A stretch of 36,688 nucleotides of DNA from NCBI GenBank assembly GCA_039029515.1, contig JBCCFX010000007.1, forward strand, positions 1 through 36,688. The letters run 5' to 3'. The notes beneath the pieces were generated by a model. The model saw nothing but the letters and a program-made list of their open reading frames with translations, was not told the origin of the DNA and did no database searches. How positions within the stretch are numbered: position 1 is the stretch's first letter; every line of letters begins with the position of its first letter. The stretch comes from JBCCFX01 sp039029515. GTDB lineage: Bacteria > Planctomycetota > Phycisphaerae > Phycisphaerales > SM1A02. This document shows, in pieces, positions 6,949-14,993 of this stretch. The translations under genes were made by a program, and so were the position numbers.

Positions 6949-8613
6949 TCAGGCCGGCGGCTGCGGCGACCGGCTCGCGAGATGGCGTCGAACGTGGGCC
7001 GCGAGGCGCTGGCCGGTCATCGATTCTTCATCGACAACTTCATGCGCACCGCTAACGCTCATCTCATCGACGAACATGTGATAGCGGGCACGGGCGACGA
7101 TCATGGCCGTAGGTGTGATGGAGCGAACCAGTTCGACAATCTGCACCGCGACCGACGGAGCCGGCAACGTAATGACGACGACATCAGCGTGCTGAACGCC
7201 GGCGTGGCGCAGGACATCCGCGTGCGTGGCATCGCCGACGTGTCCATCGAGCCCCATCTCGCGCGCGAACTGAATCGCTTTTCGACTCAGATCCACAACC
7301 ACGACCTGCTCGTCACGATCAGCGAGTGCGCGCCCGACGGTTTGGCCGGCGGGCCCGAAACCGATCAGGATGATGTGCCCCTGCAACGCTTCGGACGGCG
7401 CAACGGAGGACATTGGAGATGCTGATACGAGTCGAATGCGGTGAAGGCCCGCAATGATACGCGGCGCGAGCCACGGCGCGGTTGATACCAGGTACGGCGT
7501 GGCGAAAAGCGAGATGATTGTCGCGGAGACGATCAGCTTCAGCAGTTCATCGTCGATCAGGCTACCGTGCGCCGTCATCGCAAGAATGAACGAAAACTCA
7601 CCAATCTGCGCGAGGCACAAGCCGGACATGAGTGCGCTCTCATGGGCAAGGCCAAGAATGCGCAGCACCAGCCACACGATGATCGCCTTACCCACAACAA
7701 CGCTGAAGACGACCAGCATCACTTCGCCAACATGTTCCAGCAGCCAACCGGGATCGCCGAGCATGCCGATGGAACTGAAGAACAGGGTGACGAGCAACGC
7801 CTGCAACGACGAAACATCGGCACGGATCTGCGTGGCGAAAGGCGATGCCGCCAGCAACATGCCCGCGACGAACGCACCGAGTGCCGGCGACAGGCCGAAT
7901 TCATGCGATGCCCACGCGGCTCCGAGGCCGACGACCATCGCCAGCAGCACAGGCAATTCGCGGCTGTGCCGCAGGGTTTCCAGTTCCAGCAGGCGCGGCA
8001 TCACGAACCGGAGCAGAATATAGAGCGATGCGACCAACGCAGCCGCACCACCGAGCACGCGGGCGATGGTCCAGCTCATGTCCGCGAATCCAGCCGATCC
8101 GCCTAACAGGGACACGAGCAGCACGAGTGGAACGACCGCGGCGTCCTGGACCAGCAGCACGCCGAGCGCATGCCGGCCGTGATGTGTTTCGATTTCCGCG
8201 CGTGAGACCAGCAGGCGAAGCACGCAGGCAGTACTGCTGAGCGCCACGATCGCGCCGAGTGCGATCGACGTCCGGATTGGTTGTCCGATGATGGCGCAGA
8301 TGCCGGCTACAAGTGCGAGCGTGATGGAGACCTGGAGCAGGCCGCCGCCGATCGCGGTTCGTCCGAGACCGATCAGGCGTCGCCATGAGAACTCAAGGCC
8401 GATCGTGAACAGCAGCAGGGCGATGCCGAGTTCGGCCAGCAGCGCGACTTCATCGCGCGTCGATACGAGCTGGAGCGCATTCGGGCCCAGCAGTGTGCCG
8501 GCGGCGAGGTACCCGAGGATCGGACTCTGACGGATGCATGCACACAGAATGCCCAGCACGGTCGCGCCAGACAGCAGAAGCAAGACGTCGAAGAGAATCG
8601 GCCATGCATCCAT
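6949..8613 (-). CDS. KefB-type monovalent cation:proton antiporter with RCK domain
   Basis: 554 residues. Residues ~5-385 hold about 12 membrane helices of the CPA2 Na+/H+ exchanger family ('GYLAAGTLLGPNAL', 'LGIALLLFTIGLEFSW', 'LSPALGAFVAGMLLAAS'). From about residue 413 a TrkA-N/RCK domain starts with 'GHIILIGFGPAGQTVGRAL', a Rossmann GxGxxG site for NAD(H) or a related nucleotide, and includes the acidic 'VVVVDLSRKAI' strand end. Such proteins export K+ (or Na+) in exchange for protons, gated by the RCK domain. There is no separate RCK_C domain, as in the shorter KefB-like forms. The ATG at 8613 has no Shine-Dalgarno but TAGAAT ends 6 nt upstream. It precedes fur on the same strand by 72 bp; fur has its own promoter. 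Confidence 0.88.
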   Translation of the reverse strand: MDAWPILFDVLLLLSGATVLGILCACIRQSPILGYLAAGTLLGPNALQLVSTRDEVALLAELGIALLLFTIGLEFSWRRLIGLGRTAIGGGLLQVSITLALVAGICAIIGQPIRTSIALGAIVALSSTACVLRLLVSRAEIETHHGRHALGVLLVQDAAVVPLVLLVSLLGGSAGFADMSWTIARVLGGAAALVASLYILLRFVMPRLLELETLRHSRELPVLLAMVVGLGAAWASHEFGLSPALGAFVAGMLLAASPFATQIRADVSSLQALLVTLFFSSIGMLGDPGWLLEHVGEVMLVVFSVVVGKAIIVWLVLRILGLAHESALMSGLCLAQIGEFSFILAMTAHGSLIDDELLKLIVSATIISLFATPYLVSTAPWLAPRIIAGLHRIRLVSASPMSSVAPSEALQGHIILIGFGPAGQTVGRALADRDEQVVVVDLSRKAIQFAREMGLDGHVGDATHADVLRHAGVQHADVVVITLPAPSVAVQIVELVRSITPTAMIVARARYHMFVDEMSVSGAHEVVDEESMTGQRLAAHVRRHLASRSPQPPA

Positions 8614-8619
8614 GAACGA

Positions 8620-8625
8620 ATTCTA
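8620..8625 (-). promoter_or_regulatory. Candidate -10 box of the antiporter gene
   Basis: TAGAAT on the minus strand ends exactly 6 nt before the ATG at 8613, which would place +1 on the start codon. No convincing -35 box is seen 16-18 nt upstream, so the call is weak alone and rests on the same spacing recurring at other genes in this window. Confidence 0.35.
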
Positions 8626-8701
8626 CTGCCGTCGCGGCCGAACCGTTGGAGGCGTCGGCTTGTCGACAGGGTCGGTTTGCAGCTGCGCCGTTCTCGTCAG
8701 G

Positions 8702-9769
8702 CTAGTGAGCGTTGACGGTTCGTGTCATGTCAGACTGGCGGATGAGCTGCACGTACGCAACATCCATCGCCTGCCGGTATGCCCACGCCCGGTCGGCTGC
8801 TTGCGACATGTGCCGTGCTTCGTCGAGGCCGTGCTGAAGGCGATTCACAACCGGATCGCCGAGATCATCAGCGCCGAGTGCCAACATGGCTTCGATCGCA
8901 ATCTCATAGATCGCGGCACAGGCAACGTGCTGGCCATTGTTGAACAGCGGCACGCCACGATTGATGGCAAGTTCCGTCAGCCGAGCGGCTTCGAGACTGG
9001 CGCTGGCTGACACGGTGACGTTGTCCTGATCCAGAGATTGTTCTCGCTGTCGCGCTCGTTCGTTGAGCACGCTGCGGAGCCGTGCGGCGGTCGTTGATTC
9101 ACTCGCGACTTCGATCTCACTGCGCTCGCGTGCACGTTCATCAAGGATGGATCGCAGTGTCGCAGCGGTCGATGGTCGGGCGTTGGTGGTAGCACGGGCA
9201 ACCGCAGCATCGTCGTAGGCTCGGATCGACGACACCTCAAGCAGGAACGAGCCTTCACGTTTCTCAGATTGTGTGAAGCCAATGGACTCAATCATCCCCG
9301 GTGTGAGCGGCGGGGCATTTCGAAGTTGTCGGCCGAACGTCAGGAGGACGAAATCGTCATACGACATGCGAATCGTTCGCCATTCACCATCAACGGTGTC
9401 GAACGTCTGCTGATATCCGCCGGCGCGAACTCGCGCGTTGGAACAGCGGACATCGAAGCGATACGACCGTCCATCGCCGCGAACGGTGATCTCAATGCCA
9501 TCCGATCCGTCGAAGAGCGATCCTTCGACGGGTCGACGAATCTGAGAGAAGCCGCCGTTGTTCTCAAGCGACAGGTTGCCGGTGAAAAGCATGATGCCAG
9601 GTTCGGTCGGGACGACGTAGCCGGTCGAGAGGCCGCCCATGACGCCATCGACGACGACGCGCCACTCCTCGGTGCCATTGTTGAAGTCTGTCGCGAATCG
9701 GTCGGGCGATGCCGTCGCACCGAGCGTGATGAGCAGAAACACGGGCAACAGCATGGTAGCTCGAAACAC
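8702..9769 (-). CDS. Secreted CIA30-domain protein
   Basis: 355 residues. A signal peptide (1-20, 'MFRATMLLPVFLLITLGATA') precedes a CIA30/NDUFAF1-like beta-sandwich at about 25-190, recognised by 'VVVDGVMGGLSTG', 'GNLSLENNGGFSQIR' and 'GSFLLEVSSI'. In mitochondria this fold helps complex I assembly; bacterial members are of unknown role and some are exported, as here. Two near-copies of a short helix follow ('TAATLRSILDERARERSE' and 'TAARLRSVLNERARQREQ', about 205-250), probably coiled coil, then a helical C-terminal domain (~255-355). The GTG start at 9769 is preferred because GAGAGGAT lies about 6 nt upstream; the ATG five codons later is too far from it. Flanked by unrelated genes on the same strand. 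Confidence 0.75.
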   Translation of the reverse strand: MFRATMLLPVFLLITLGATASPDRFATDFNNGTEEWRVVVDGVMGGLSTGYVVPTEPGIMLFTGNLSLENNGGFSQIRRPVEGSLFDGSDGIEITVRGDGRSYRFDVRCSNARVRAGGYQQTFDTVDGEWRTIRMSYDDFVLLTFGRQLRNAPPLTPGMIESIGFTQSEKREGSFLLEVSSIRAYDDAAVARATTNARPSTAATLRSILDERARERSEIEVASESTTAARLRSVLNERARQREQSLDQDNVTVSASASLEAARLTELAINRGVPLFNNGQHVACAAIYEIAIEAMLALGADDLGDPVVNRLQHGLDEARHMSQAADRAWAYRQAMDVAYVQLIRQSDMTRTVNAH

Positions 9770-9955
9770 GGCAGATCCTCTCGATGGGCGATAAACGATC
9801 GAACGGCGCAGCGACTGCCACGCCCGGCCGAAGGGTTTCGACGCTCAGTCGAGGTTGGATGCGGCACAGATTGGATTCTCAACGCCCGAAACGCCGTGAC
9901 GTGACACACGTATCGGGCTGCGCGGATGTTTCGATTGGTTCACGACGCGCTGCGC

Positions 9956-10417
9956 TTATCGATTCAGAAACCAGAAGCCGGCATTCAGGTACGTGGCGAA
10001 GCTCACCCACACCACGTACGGCAGGAACAGCAGGCCGGCGGATTTTCGAATCGTCAAGAACATGCGCATGGTGGCGATGCACATCACCAGCAGCACCATG
10101 ATCTCGATCAATGCCACGCCCGGACGTTCGAGTCCGAAGAACAGCCATGACCAGAGTGCGTTCAATGTGAGTTGGCAACACCAGAGCATGGTGGCGGGCA
10201 GTCGGCGCTTCTCGTTCGGCGATCGCCACATGAGAAACGCCGCAATTGCAATACACAGATATAACACAGTCCACACCGGTCCGAAGATCCAGTTCGGCGG
10301 CGCGAGCGGGGGACGATGCAGCGTTGCGTACCATTCGCCCGGCGTGAATTGGGCGCCGATGTATGCCGCCGCCGCAACGAGCGCGACGAAGATCATCAGT
10401 GGAAGCACGATTCGCAT
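9956..10417 (-). CDS. tspO: TspO/MBR-family membrane protein
   Basis: 153 residues with five membrane helices and the family motifs 'EWYATLHRPPLAPPNWIFGP' in the first loop, 'QLTLNALWSWLFFG' in helix 3 and 'LPYVVWVSFATYLN' in helix 5. TspO proteins bind porphyrins and other hydrophobic ligands and act in tetrapyrrole, stress or light responses; the exact bacterial job varies. The ATG at 10417 gives the compact form. A GTG five codons upstream is possible but lies over the likely -10 box. It is 42 bp after the sulfotransferase stop, so read-through from that gene is also possible. Confidence 0.92.
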   Translation of the reverse strand: MRIVLPLMIFVALVAAAAYIGAQFTPGEWYATLHRPPLAPPNWIFGPVWTVLYLCIAIAAFLMWRSPNEKRRLPATMLWCCQLTLNALWSWLFFGLERPGVALIEIMVLLVMCIATMRMFLTIRKSAGLLFLPYVVWVSFATYLNAGFWFLNR

Positions 10418-10424
10418 CGGTAGG

Positions 10425-10452
10425 ATTCTCACGTTCAGACCGCCGGTGTCAT
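10425..10452 (-). promoter_or_regulatory. Candidate tspO promoter
   Basis: ATGACA (10452-10447) and GAGAAT (10430-10425) are 16 nt apart on the minus strand, and the -10 box ends 7 nt before the ATG at 10417, predicting a leader of about 1 nt. Both hexamers are imperfect. Confidence 0.35.
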
Positions 10453-10459
10453 ATGTCAG

Positions 10460-11980
10460 TCAATGCGCATCGGGTCGGTCTGGAAACTCGATGTTGCCCA
10501 TATGCGATGCGTACTTCGTATGTCGGCCAACTGAAGTGGTGTAGAGCGGGCGATTGACCTGGTCGTAACTGAGTGTTCGAACCGTGCGCGTGGAGCGGTG
10601 AAACTCGAGGCACGCCGGATCCCAGTCAAGGCCGAGGAATTCGATGAGTCGTCGTGTTTCTCGGTCCGGGTCAGTCACCAGACGTTCGTACTGCACGTCA
10701 AGGATCGGAATGTCAAGCACGTCCTTCCAGTGGTCCATCATGCGTAATGATTGCTCCCACGCCGCGGCAACCCAATCCAGACGAGTCGTCCACGGGTGGA
10801 CTTGATTGTTGAAACCGCCCATGTAGCACGAGATGGCAACATCACGCGGATCGCGCATGGCATGGATCACACGCGTCTTTGGAAAAAGGCACGCGAGCAA
10901 GCCCACCAGTTTGTTGTTGCCAAGTGCCTTGTTCACGATTCGAACGGATGTCGCGGGCGATTGTTTGCGGATCGTCGACACGTACTTGCGCGCGACCTGC
11001 GACCAGCGGCTGCGATCGTACCGCCCGAAGCACTTGGGCGGTTCAAGGTCCGCGTTGTATGCCGCGGACAGCTGCTGTGCAAAGTGTTCAAGCGCAGACA
11101 ACTCGCCGACGCCAGACGCACGCGGATGCGCATCGATGATCTGATCAATCAATGATGTACCTGATCGCGGCATGCCTGCGATGAACACCGGCAGTTCACT
11201 GTCACAATCGGCGATCGGAAAGCGGTCGAGGCGCGCTGCCGTCCACTGTTCGATGAGTACGGAAACCTGCGCTTCGTACAGTGTTGGATCAAAAGCAAGC
11301 TGGTCGATTTTGTTTGCTGCGCTGGCCGCCGCAAACGCATCGTCATACCGACCGGCCCGATCAAACGCTTTGGCCTGAAGGTAATGGGTGAGGCGGCGAA
11401 GCTGTGTGGGTGTGCTCGAATCGGCGACGAGATCGTCGATCACTTCGATGGCGGCTTCGTAATTCCTGTCATGGACCAGAAGCTTTGCAAGTTCGAAGCG
11501 CAGCGGTGCGGGAACGCCGCGATGTTCGTCTTCGAACCGTTGAATCAGTGGATCAACCACGGCGCGAGCATCAACGAATCGGCCAGCTTCTTCGAGCGTC
11601 GCAGCGCGGTGAATCAACAATGGAACTGAACGCGGATTGTGGCTGAGCGCGCGGTCGCAGGTGTCAAGCGCATCGTCCGTATTGCCGGTCTGGCGGTCGA
11701 TGCGCGACAGCAGAAACAGCGTGTCAGCATGCTCGCGAAGCTGCAATGATGTTGTGGCATGTGATCGCGCGAGTGCGGTCTGCCCGGTCTGTTCTGCAAT
11801 AAGGCCGATCAGGAAGTGTGCTTCAGCGTCCCGTTTGTTTCTGGCGACCAGTTTTCTCGCAGATTCGTACGCATCCTGCAGTCGACCTTCGCTGATCGCC
11901 CTGCGAATCTGCTGGATCGCTTGCGCTCGCTTGGTCGGACGTGCATGCACCGGTTCAAAGTCCTCGCGGATGTCGTTCAT
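10460..11980 (-). CDS. TPR-repeat sulfotransferase
   Basis: 506 residues. The N-terminal half (~20-255) is a run of tetratricopeptide-like helix pairs ('AHFLIGLIAEQTGQTALARS', 'LLSRIDRQTGNTDDALDTCD'). The C-terminal half is a sulfotransferase (Sulfotransfer_3 type): the PAPS 5'-phosphosulfate loop 'AGMPRSGTSLIDQIIDAHP' with Arg272 and Thr275, and the 3'-phosphate motif 'VIHAMRDPRDVAISCY'. It should transfer sulfate from PAPS to an unknown acceptor, with the TPR part possibly selecting a protein or glycan partner. Length and order match the TPR-sulfotransferases frequent in Planctomycetes and marine bacteria. The start at 11980 lies 13 nt after a TATACT box; an upstream GTG frame would run back into the neighbouring gene. 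Confidence 0.88.
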   Translation of the reverse strand: MNDIREDFEPVHARPTKRAQAIQQIRRAISEGRLQDAYESARKLVARNKRDAEAHFLIGLIAEQTGQTALARSHATTSLQLREHADTLFLLSRIDRQTGNTDDALDTCDRALSHNPRSVPLLIHRAATLEEAGRFVDARAVVDPLIQRFEDEHRGVPAPLRFELAKLLVHDRNYEAAIEVIDDLVADSSTPTQLRRLTHYLQAKAFDRAGRYDDAFAAASAANKIDQLAFDPTLYEAQVSVLIEQWTAARLDRFPIADCDSELPVFIAGMPRSGTSLIDQIIDAHPRASGVGELSALEHFAQQLSAAYNADLEPPKCFGRYDRSRWSQVARKYVSTIRKQSPATSVRIVNKALGNNKLVGLLACLFPKTRVIHAMRDPRDVAISCYMGGFNNQVHPWTTRLDWVAAAWEQSLRMMDHWKDVLDIPILDVQYERLVTDPDRETRRLIEFLGLDWDPACLEFHRSTRTVRTLSYDQVNRPLYTTSVGRHTKYASHMGNIEFPDRPDAH

Positions 11981-11993
11981 TGGACGCGCGCTG

Positions 11994-11999
11994 AGTATA
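11994..11999 (-). promoter_or_regulatory. Candidate -10 box of the sulfotransferase gene
   Basis: TATACT on the minus strand lies 13 nt before the ATG at 11980, giving a leader of about 7 nt without a Shine-Dalgarno. TTCATG 16 nt upstream is a poor -35 candidate. Confidence 0.4.
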
Positions 12000-12024
12000 C
12001 GTCGCGATGTCTGGACATGAATCG

Positions 12025-12053
12025 AGGCCGCTGACAGTGCGTCAACGGCCTCG
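12025..12053 (-). terminator. Hairpin after the dockerin-tailed gene
   Basis: GAGGCCG (12025-12031) pairs with CGGCCTC (12047-12053), and the inner TGAC/GTCA adds four more pairs around a 5-nt loop. It lies 60 bp past the stop at 12115 and upstream of the sulfotransferase -10 box, where a terminator is expected. No U tract follows, so it may act as a 3' end structure. Confidence 0.5.
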
Positions 12054-12114
12054 TCTGGACGATCACGATATGTCCCTGCGTTTGCGTCGAAACGTATCAG
12101 GGATAACGTCTTCG

Positions 12115-12909
12115 TTACGGACACGCACCGAAGGCGTTGATGACACCAAGCAGGTCATCAATGTTCACAATGCCGTTGCCGAACGTGCCATCGCCATTGT
12201 CTGGCGCGTTGTCGCACGGTCCGCCCGGATTGCCGAAGTTGTTGATGACCGCAAGGAGGTCATCAATGTTCACCGTATCGTTGCCGAAGGTGCCATCACC
12301 GTTGTCCGGCGCGCAATCCGCAGGGCAATCTGATTCGGGTATCTGCGAGAGACTGAACGTACCCGGGCCGCGCGTTCCGATTGATCGGTACAGCGTGTCC
12401 ATGAAGTATTGCTGGCCGGCAACGAGTGAGATTGTCGCGGTGCCGGCGTGCGGACCAGCAAATGGGTCGTATTCGAAAAGGTCTGGACCCATACTCTGAT
12501 ACACGCGGAACCGGCGGTCGACCGTCGGGACATCGTCAGAAACATCCCACGACACCATCACGTCCATGTCTTCGGTCACGGTAAACGTCGTTACGAATGC
12601 GAAGTAACCGAACGAACTGATCTTCTTCTCGACGGTGCCGGTGATCACGGTATCGCTCAGCACGACGTCGGCGGCGGTGCCGGTCGGAAACGAAACGGAC
12701 GCTGTCGACGGCCCGAATGGAGCGCTGAAATCAAGCGCCAGCGTGTAGTTCCCGGCACCGGCGTATCCCGCCACATACGCGCCGGCGCTCAGCCCGGCGT
12801 TATGCGTGGTTTCGCCGATGATGAAGTCGGCCTGCGTGGACGCGCTGAGTCCCGCGGCGACGAGCGCGCCGCCGAAGAGACACTGCTTCCCACGTGAAAT
12901 CGTACTCAT
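12115..12909 (-). CDS. Secreted protein with two C-terminal dockerin-like repeats
   Basis: 264 residues. An N-terminal signal peptide (about 1-27, 'FGGALVAAGLSASTQA') is followed by a ~165-residue beta-rich domain without a family I can name. The tail then holds two 25-residue repeats of the form DNGDGTFGN..VNIDDLL.VIN.FG, each with a Ca2+-loop-like 'DNGDG' start and flanked by Cys (CPADCAPDNGDG, PCDNAPDNGDG). The DNA of the repeats is itself duplicated at a 105-bp period (12154 and 12259). These tails are frequent on exported proteins of Phycisphaerae and are thought to serve attachment or sorting. The start at 12909 has GAAGGA upstream; a longer frame to 12993 lacks support. Probably monocistronic. 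Confidence 0.8.
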   Translation of the reverse strand: MSTISRGKQCLFGGALVAAGLSASTQADFIIGETTHNAGLSAGAYVAGYAGAGNYTLALDFSAPFGPSTASVSFPTGTAADVVLSDTVITGTVEKKISSFGYFAFVTTFTVTEDMDVMVSWDVSDDVPTVDRRFRVYQSMGPDLFEYDPFAGPHAGTATISLVAGQQYFMDTLYRSIGTRGPGTFSLSQIPESDCPADCAPDNGDGTFGNDTVNIDDLLAVINNFGNPGGPCDNAPDNGDGTFGNGIVNIDDLLGVINAFGACP

Positions 12910-13150
12910 GGTCGTTCCTTCTTCCTGCGGTCGTTTGCCGGTCGGCCGCGTTGAAACCGAAGTCGAGCAGGCATAGAGACATAGCGGCAGCATCAGGACA
13001 TATTGATGGTGCCGGATCTCTCGATCCTAAAGGGATCAGCGGGACAGCACAAGTGTCTCTGGAGACGAAGTGATCGGAGATGCGCCATCCGGTGCCTGAT
13101 TCGACTGATTTGACATATTCAGCGGCGACAATCTGGTTGTTGAGATGGCG

Positions 13151-13984
13151 TCACTTCGGCTGATCGCGACGACGATTCGACGGGCGAATGACGTACGGGA
13201 AGCCTTCGCAGCGAACATCGGTTCGCATCTCGCGTTGCAGTTCGATCGTCGTCGGATATGCATCGCGCTTGCGACCCTGACCGAACGCCATGGATTGGCC
13301 ACGCGTCATCATCAGAATCAAGCCGTGCTGATCACCGATCGGATCGAACGCGGCATTGGCACCGATGTACGACGTCGCGCCAAGCGACTTTCTGATGTGC
13401 TCGGCGACGGACGGGACATCGTCGACGACCAGTCCGATCTCACTGATATTAAGCACGGCGTCACTCGAGAACGGCTGCGTTGCTTCATTCTTCAGATCAT
13501 GCCGTGCGATGAACTCGACCGCGCTTCCGGCGGGATCCCAGAAGAACACCGAATGGGCATTCCAATGTCGAAACGCGACAATGTCGCGCGCATGCTCATC
13601 ATCGTTGAGGCGTCGAGGAGGCACGATGAGCGGGCACTCACGCGCCTTCAACCACGCATGCGCCGAAGAGATCTGATTCGACGGAATATTGAAGGCAAAG
13701 TGATAGAACGCGTTGGCCGTTGGATCATGTTGAAACGTGAGCATGCTGTGACCGGCCCGAAGTGTCAGCGATGTGTTGTCTTCCTGCACGACGGGCATGC
13801 CGAGTCGGCTCGCGTAGAACGCCTTCATGACCGCGATGGGTTGTGCGGTCCCAAGCGTCAACTGTGCAATATCGATTCGTTGCGATGGGTTCTGATGGTC
13901 GTCGCGGGCCGCGAGCATGCACCCCGCCGAAAGTGCGGTCATATGCGCCAGAAAGAGCCGTCTTGAGAGTTCATTGTTCTGCAC
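13151..13984 (-). CDS. Tat-exported VOC (glyoxalase-fold) protein
   Basis: 277 residues. The N-terminus 'ELSRRLFLAHMTALSAGCML' carries a twin-arginine pattern (S-R-R-x-F-L) before a short hydrophobic stretch, and a Cys close to the cleavage region could be a lipid site, though the lipobox is imperfect. Two vicinal-oxygen-chelate modules follow: ~38-165 ('LGTAQPIAVMKAFYASRLGM', 'HSVFFWDPAGSAVEFIAR') and ~178-260 ('SEIGLVVDDVPSVAEHIRKS', 'GDQHGLILMM'). The fold covers dioxygenases, glyoxalases and resistance proteins; the substrate is unknown. The GTG start at 13984 is kept because the next ATG would remove the twin-arginine motif. It is divergent from the YceI operon. Confidence 0.72.
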   Translation of the reverse strand: MQNNELSRRLFLAHMTALSAGCMLAARDDHQNPSQRIDIAQLTLGTAQPIAVMKAFYASRLGMPVVQEDNTSLTLRAGHSMLTFQHDPTANAFYHFAFNIPSNQISSAHAWLKARECPLIVPPRRLNDDEHARDIVAFRHWNAHSVFFWDPAGSAVEFIARHDLKNEATQPFSSDAVLNISEIGLVVDDVPSVAEHIRKSLGATSYIGANAAFDPIGDQHGLILMMTRGQSMAFGQGRKRDAYPTTIELQREMRTDVRCEGFPYVIRPSNRRRDQPK

Positions 13985-14312
13985 GGGTATTTTCGCCTAC
14001 CGAGTGATGCCGTCTCGGGTGTGCATGACTGGTCACCGAAGGAGGGCTACAGAGAAGCCGTCGATCGTTGATCATGATATCGCGATGTGGCCGTATTCAG
14101 GCGGAATATTGCCGAAGTGAGACCCGTTCGGGAATGAGCAACGGCGGTCGCATCATACGGTGGGGCAACCATCGACTTTCGCCTTTTCGTCTTGATGGGT
14201 TGTTCTCGGCCATTGTCCCGGGACCTCCTTCCCGTACGATTCTTGACCTGCGTGTTCCGTCACCTCGTGGCTGACGAACCTCACCCTTGACAGTTGATCC
14301 GGAGATAACACC
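13985..14312. other. Divergent intergenic region, 328 bp
   Basis: This lies between the GTG of the VOC gene (-) and the GTG of the first YceI gene (+), so both promoters should sit here, but I see no convincing -35/-10 pair for either. It contains a possible 38-codon minus-strand ORF (14097-14213) with a strong Shine-Dalgarno sequence, and GATCATGATATCGCGAT near 14070, a stretch of overlapping short palindromes. Confidence 0.5.
14097..14213 (-). CDS. Possible 38-residue small protein
   Basis: ATG at 14213 is preceded, after 10 nt, by AAGGAGG, the best Shine-Dalgarno sequence in the window. The frame encodes a very basic peptide (starting MAENNPSRRKGESRW, ending RVSLRQYSA) with nine Arg/Lys in 38 residues and no hydrophobic segment. 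No family is recognised and coding-specific codon bias is unclear. It could be chance, or a real basic small protein, or a leader peptide ahead of the VOC gene, which starts 112 bp further along the same strand. Confidence 0.3.
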   Translation of the reverse strand: MAENNPSRRKGESRWLPHRMMRPPLLIPERVSLRQYSA

Positions 14313-14993
14313 GTGCTGATGAAACGTCCCATTGTCCGAATGACTGCGCTGCTTGCCATGGTTGCCGCTGCGGGCACCGTTGTGGCCGTGGCCGCCACCT
14401 CACCGAAGCCGTTGCCGGTGCAGACGACGACCGCCACAGCGAGCGCGATGACATTCGACTTCAAGGATCCGAAGGGTGTGAATGCCATCAGCTTCATGCT
14501 TGATTCCGAACTCGAACCGATCGTGGGTTTCGCATCGGGACTCAGCGGAACGATCTCGTATGATCCCGTGAATCCAGAGAGCTTCCAGGGCGCCCTCGAA
14601 CTGGACGCCGGCAAGATCAACACGAGCAACCCGCGTATGACGAGTGTGTTGCAGGGCGCTGACTGGCTTGACCTGTCGAATCACCTCATGGTTCGTTTCG
14701 TATTCAGCGAGACCATTGCGGTCGAACGCACACGCGGCAACGACGCTCGCCTGTGGGTGAAAGGCATGTTGTCGGTCCGAGGCATTGAAGTAGAGAAAGT
14801 CGTGATGATCGACGCGACATACGTCGAAGGTGGGGCTGCGCGTCGTGGTGGCGCGAAGGAAGGCGACCTGCTCGTGCTCCGCAGTAACTTCTCGATCGAT
14901 CGAACCGAGTTCAACCTCAAGCCAGCAACGCCGTTTGCGACGGTCGCGCAGGACATTGAATTGAACGTTGCGATTGCAGGCTATTCGAAGTGA
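14313..14993 (+). CDS. Secreted YceI-family protein
   Basis: 226 residues. A signal peptide (about 1-27, 'RMTALLAMVAAAGTVVAVAA') is followed by one YceI domain (~45-224), a lipocalin-like beta-barrel that binds polyisoprenoid or other amphipathic lipids. Typical elements are 'GLSGTISYDPVNPESFQGAL', 'SVLQGADWLDLSNHLMVRFV', 'VKGMLSVRGIEVEKVV' and the final 'IELNVAIAGYSK'. It acts outside the cytoplasm; in related proteins the roles range from lipid binding to stress protection. GGAG at 14301-14304 is spaced well for the GTG at 14313; an ATG at 14319 is also possible. The stop overlaps the next start (TGATG), so the two genes are translationally coupled. Confidence 0.85.
   Translation: MLMKRPIVRMTALLAMVAAAGTVVAVAATSPKPLPVQTTTATASAMTFDFKDPKGVNAISFMLDSELEPIVGFASGLSGTISYDPVNPESFQGALELDAGKINTSNPRMTSVLQGADWLDLSNHLMVRFVFSETIAVERTRGNDARLWVKGMLSVRGIEVEKVVMIDATYVEGGAARRGGAKEGDLLVLRSNFSIDRTEFNLKPATPFATVAQDIELNVAIAGYSK

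Noticed and set aside
13023..13037. GATCC/GGATC hairpin as terminator of the VOC gene
   Set aside because: The stem is only 5 bp and lies more than 110 bp after the stop, without a T run.
13036..13302. Minus-strand 88-codon frame overlapping the end of the VOC gene
   Set aside because: Overlaps the VOC coding sequence in another frame and has no Shine-Dalgarno. The Ser/Pro-rich 26-residue end (MSNQSNQAP...) is too weak to call.
14287..14310. TTGACA at 14287 as the YceI promoter
   Set aside because: The only AT-containing hexamer downstream is 13 nt away and overlaps the Shine-Dalgarno; spacing is wrong.
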